A stretch of DNA of 64,000 nt, from positions 62,001 through 126,000 of the forward strand of contig JARLIO010000062.1 of NCBI GenBank assembly GCA_031291675.1, read 5' to 3'. Shown here in pieces: positions 63,038 through 64,000 of the stretch. This DNA is from Azospirillaceae bacterium. Its GTDB lineage: Bacteria; Pseudomonadota; Alphaproteobacteria; Azospirillales; Azospirillaceae. Under the pieces are notes generated by a model that did no database searches, had not been told where the DNA came from, and was given only the letters and a program-made list of their open reading frames with translations. The position numbers and the translations under genes are program-made. How positions within the stretch are numbered: the first letter of the stretch is position 1; each line of letters starts with the position of its first letter.

Positions 63038-63766
63038 CTACGCGTTGCGCTGTTGTCTGGCCTCCGTGTCCACGGCGTCGGCCAACGCCACCAGGGATGT
63101 GAAATGGAAATCCGGCCTGGTGAATTCGGCGGGCTCGATCGTGCCGCCATAGCCGTTCCGGGCGTGCCGTCGCTGGATCCAGCAATTGGTCATGCCGAGT
63201 TTCCGCGAGATGCCGATGTCGTGATATTGGCTCTGGGCGACATGCAGGATGTCGTCCGGACCGCTGCCCTCGCGGGCCACGAAGTCAAAGACGGACTGGA
63301 AGAACGCGGGGTTTGGCTTCTCGGTTCCGGTGTCGTCGCTGGTGAAGCCGGCATGGAACGGATTGCCCAATTCCCGGGAGAAATGATCGAAAGCCCAGCG
63401 CCGGGCGTTGGTCATGGCGATCAGCCGGTAGCGCGTCGCCAACCGCGCCAGGGCGGCTTTGCTGTCGGCAAAGGCCGGCCAGGTTGCGGCGGACTCACGC
63501 AGCCGGTCGCCATAGTGTTGCCCGGGGGGCAGCCCGAGGGCGGGGGCAATCACGCCGTAGACGCGGGCGAGGTCATCGGGAAACAGCGTGGCGTCCGGGG
63601 AATAACGGGCTTTGCGGTAGTGCGTCAGGGCGGTTTCGCCGTCGACGGAAACGCCGGCCTCGTCGGCGATCGATGCCAGGCACCCGGTGATGCCGGCCTC
63701 GAAATCGATCAGCGTCCCGACGACGTCGAATGTCAGATAGTTGAAGGTCAGAAGGCCCTTGACCAA
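63038..63766 (-). CDS. HAD-superfamily hydrolase, haloacid dehalogenase type II-like
   Basis: A 242-aa hydrolase. Motif I is LTFDVVGTLIDFE with the nucleophilic aspartate near residue 14. Motif II is IAMTNARRWAFDHF, and motif III has the lysine in GTEKPNPAFF. The segment ILHVAQSQYHDIGISRKLGM is close to type II haloacid dehalogenases. The dehalogenase label is by similarity only; many relatives are phosphatases. It lies 63 bp upstream of the binding-protein gene on the same strand and may share its transcript. Confidence 0.85.
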   Translation of the reverse strand: MVKGLLTFNYLTFDVVGTLIDFEAGITGCLASIADEAGVSVDGETALTHYRKARYSPDATLFPDDLARVYGVIAPALGLPPGQHYGDRLRESAATWPAFADSKAALARLATRYRLIAMTNARRWAFDHFSRELGNPFHAGFTSDDTGTEKPNPAFFQSVFDFVAREGSGPDDILHVAQSQYHDIGISRKLGMTNCWIQRRHARNGYGGTIEPAEFTRPDFHFTSLVALADAVDTEARQQRNA

Positions 63767-63928
63767 TGTCTTACCCCCGTTGCCGTGACCCTGCGGGTCG
63801 TTTTGGATTCAGCAGAATATTCCGCTGGTTCAGCATGTCGGTGCGCGCGCAAGCGCGCGTATCTTCAGGAGGCTGACCGGTTTTCCGGTTCTTTTGAGTG
63901 ATTCAGTTTCGCCGTTGGATCTGGCAGA

Positions 63929-63998
63929 AGACTCTGAAAAACACGGCGGCGCGGCACATAATTGCGAATGTGCCGGGATCCGCGACATTTCAGAGTCT
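63929..63998. repeat. 11-bp inverted repeat at the window end
   Basis: AGACTCTGAAA and TTTCAGAGTCT face each other across 48 bp. The enclosed DNA includes a GCGGCACATA and TGTGCCGG pairing. It may be one end of an insertion sequence or a regulatory structure; the DNA beyond 64000 is not available. Confidence 0.5.
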
Positions 63999-64000
63999 GG

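Overview
The window is about 64 kb of GC-rich DNA with alphaproteobacterial gene content, most like Rhodospirillales. That placement is inferred from the repA type, a BluB-type nitroreductase, FCD-type GntR and Lrp regulators and the style of the intergenic repeats; no rRNA or tRNA gene was seen to confirm it. The replicon looks like a plasmid or chromid rather than a main chromosome. A RepA-family initiator (22249-23280) reads away from an iteron array (five direct and four inverted 20-bp units, 23340-23760), and a parA/parB-like pair lies at 38720-40061. It nevertheless carries housekeeping-type genes (thiamine synthesis, greB, bluB).

Layout. 1-3.1 kb: a TPP riboswitch followed on the minus strand by thiS, thiG, thiE and a DadA-like flavoprotein cut by the window edge. 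3.2-5.9 kb: alaX and a GntR regulator, divergent from a BenE-type transporter, with a perfect palindrome between them. 6.2-8.3 kb: a chemoreceptor. 8.4-8.8 kb: a MazF toxin remnant cut at a dispersed repeat. 8.9-14.7 kb: a very large secreted NHL/TIG repeat protein. 15-20.2 kb: an OmpR-type regulator with a 7TMR-DISM histidine kinase, then a hybrid kinase whose C-terminal Hpt-like domain has lost its histidine. 20.5-25 kb: replication region (two overlapping ORFs, repA, iterons), greB and a small coiled-coil protein. 25.4-36.8 kb: D-lactate dehydrogenase, an MdtABC-type RND efflux operon with two pump subunits, and a FecR/DUF6600-like secreted protein. 37.3-40.1 kb: a peptidase remnant, bluB, parB-like and parA. 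40.5-49.3 kb: a nine-gene sugar-nucleotide cassette on the plus strand. 50-50.9 kb: three small stress or envelope genes. 51-55.6 kb: a decay zone with truncated genes, a TnpB element, an AT-rich island and repeats. 55.6-63.8 kb: a FAD amine/amino-acid oxidase divergent from an Lrp regulator, then a complete Dpp/Opp-type ABC transporter and a HAD dehalogenase.

The genes most worth attention are the 40.5-49.3 kb cassette. It combines a sedoheptulose-7-phosphate-isomerase-like SIS protein, a nucleotidyltransferase-PfkB kinase fusion in the reverse order to HldE, a second sugar nucleotidyltransferase, two extended SDR enzymes, a methyltransferase, an alcohol dehydrogenase and a two-subunit TPP-dependent E1 enzyme with no E2 or E3. 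This suggests synthesis of an unusual activated heptose or a chain-extended sugar (inference).

Three dispersed repeat families are visible: family A (about 150 bp, imperfect long palindrome, four full and two partial copies), family B (about 155 bp, three copies, one with perfect 9-bp terminal inverted repeats) and family C (63 bp, two identical copies). Family A copies sit at the broken ends of several truncated genes, so these repeats appear to have shaped gene loss here.
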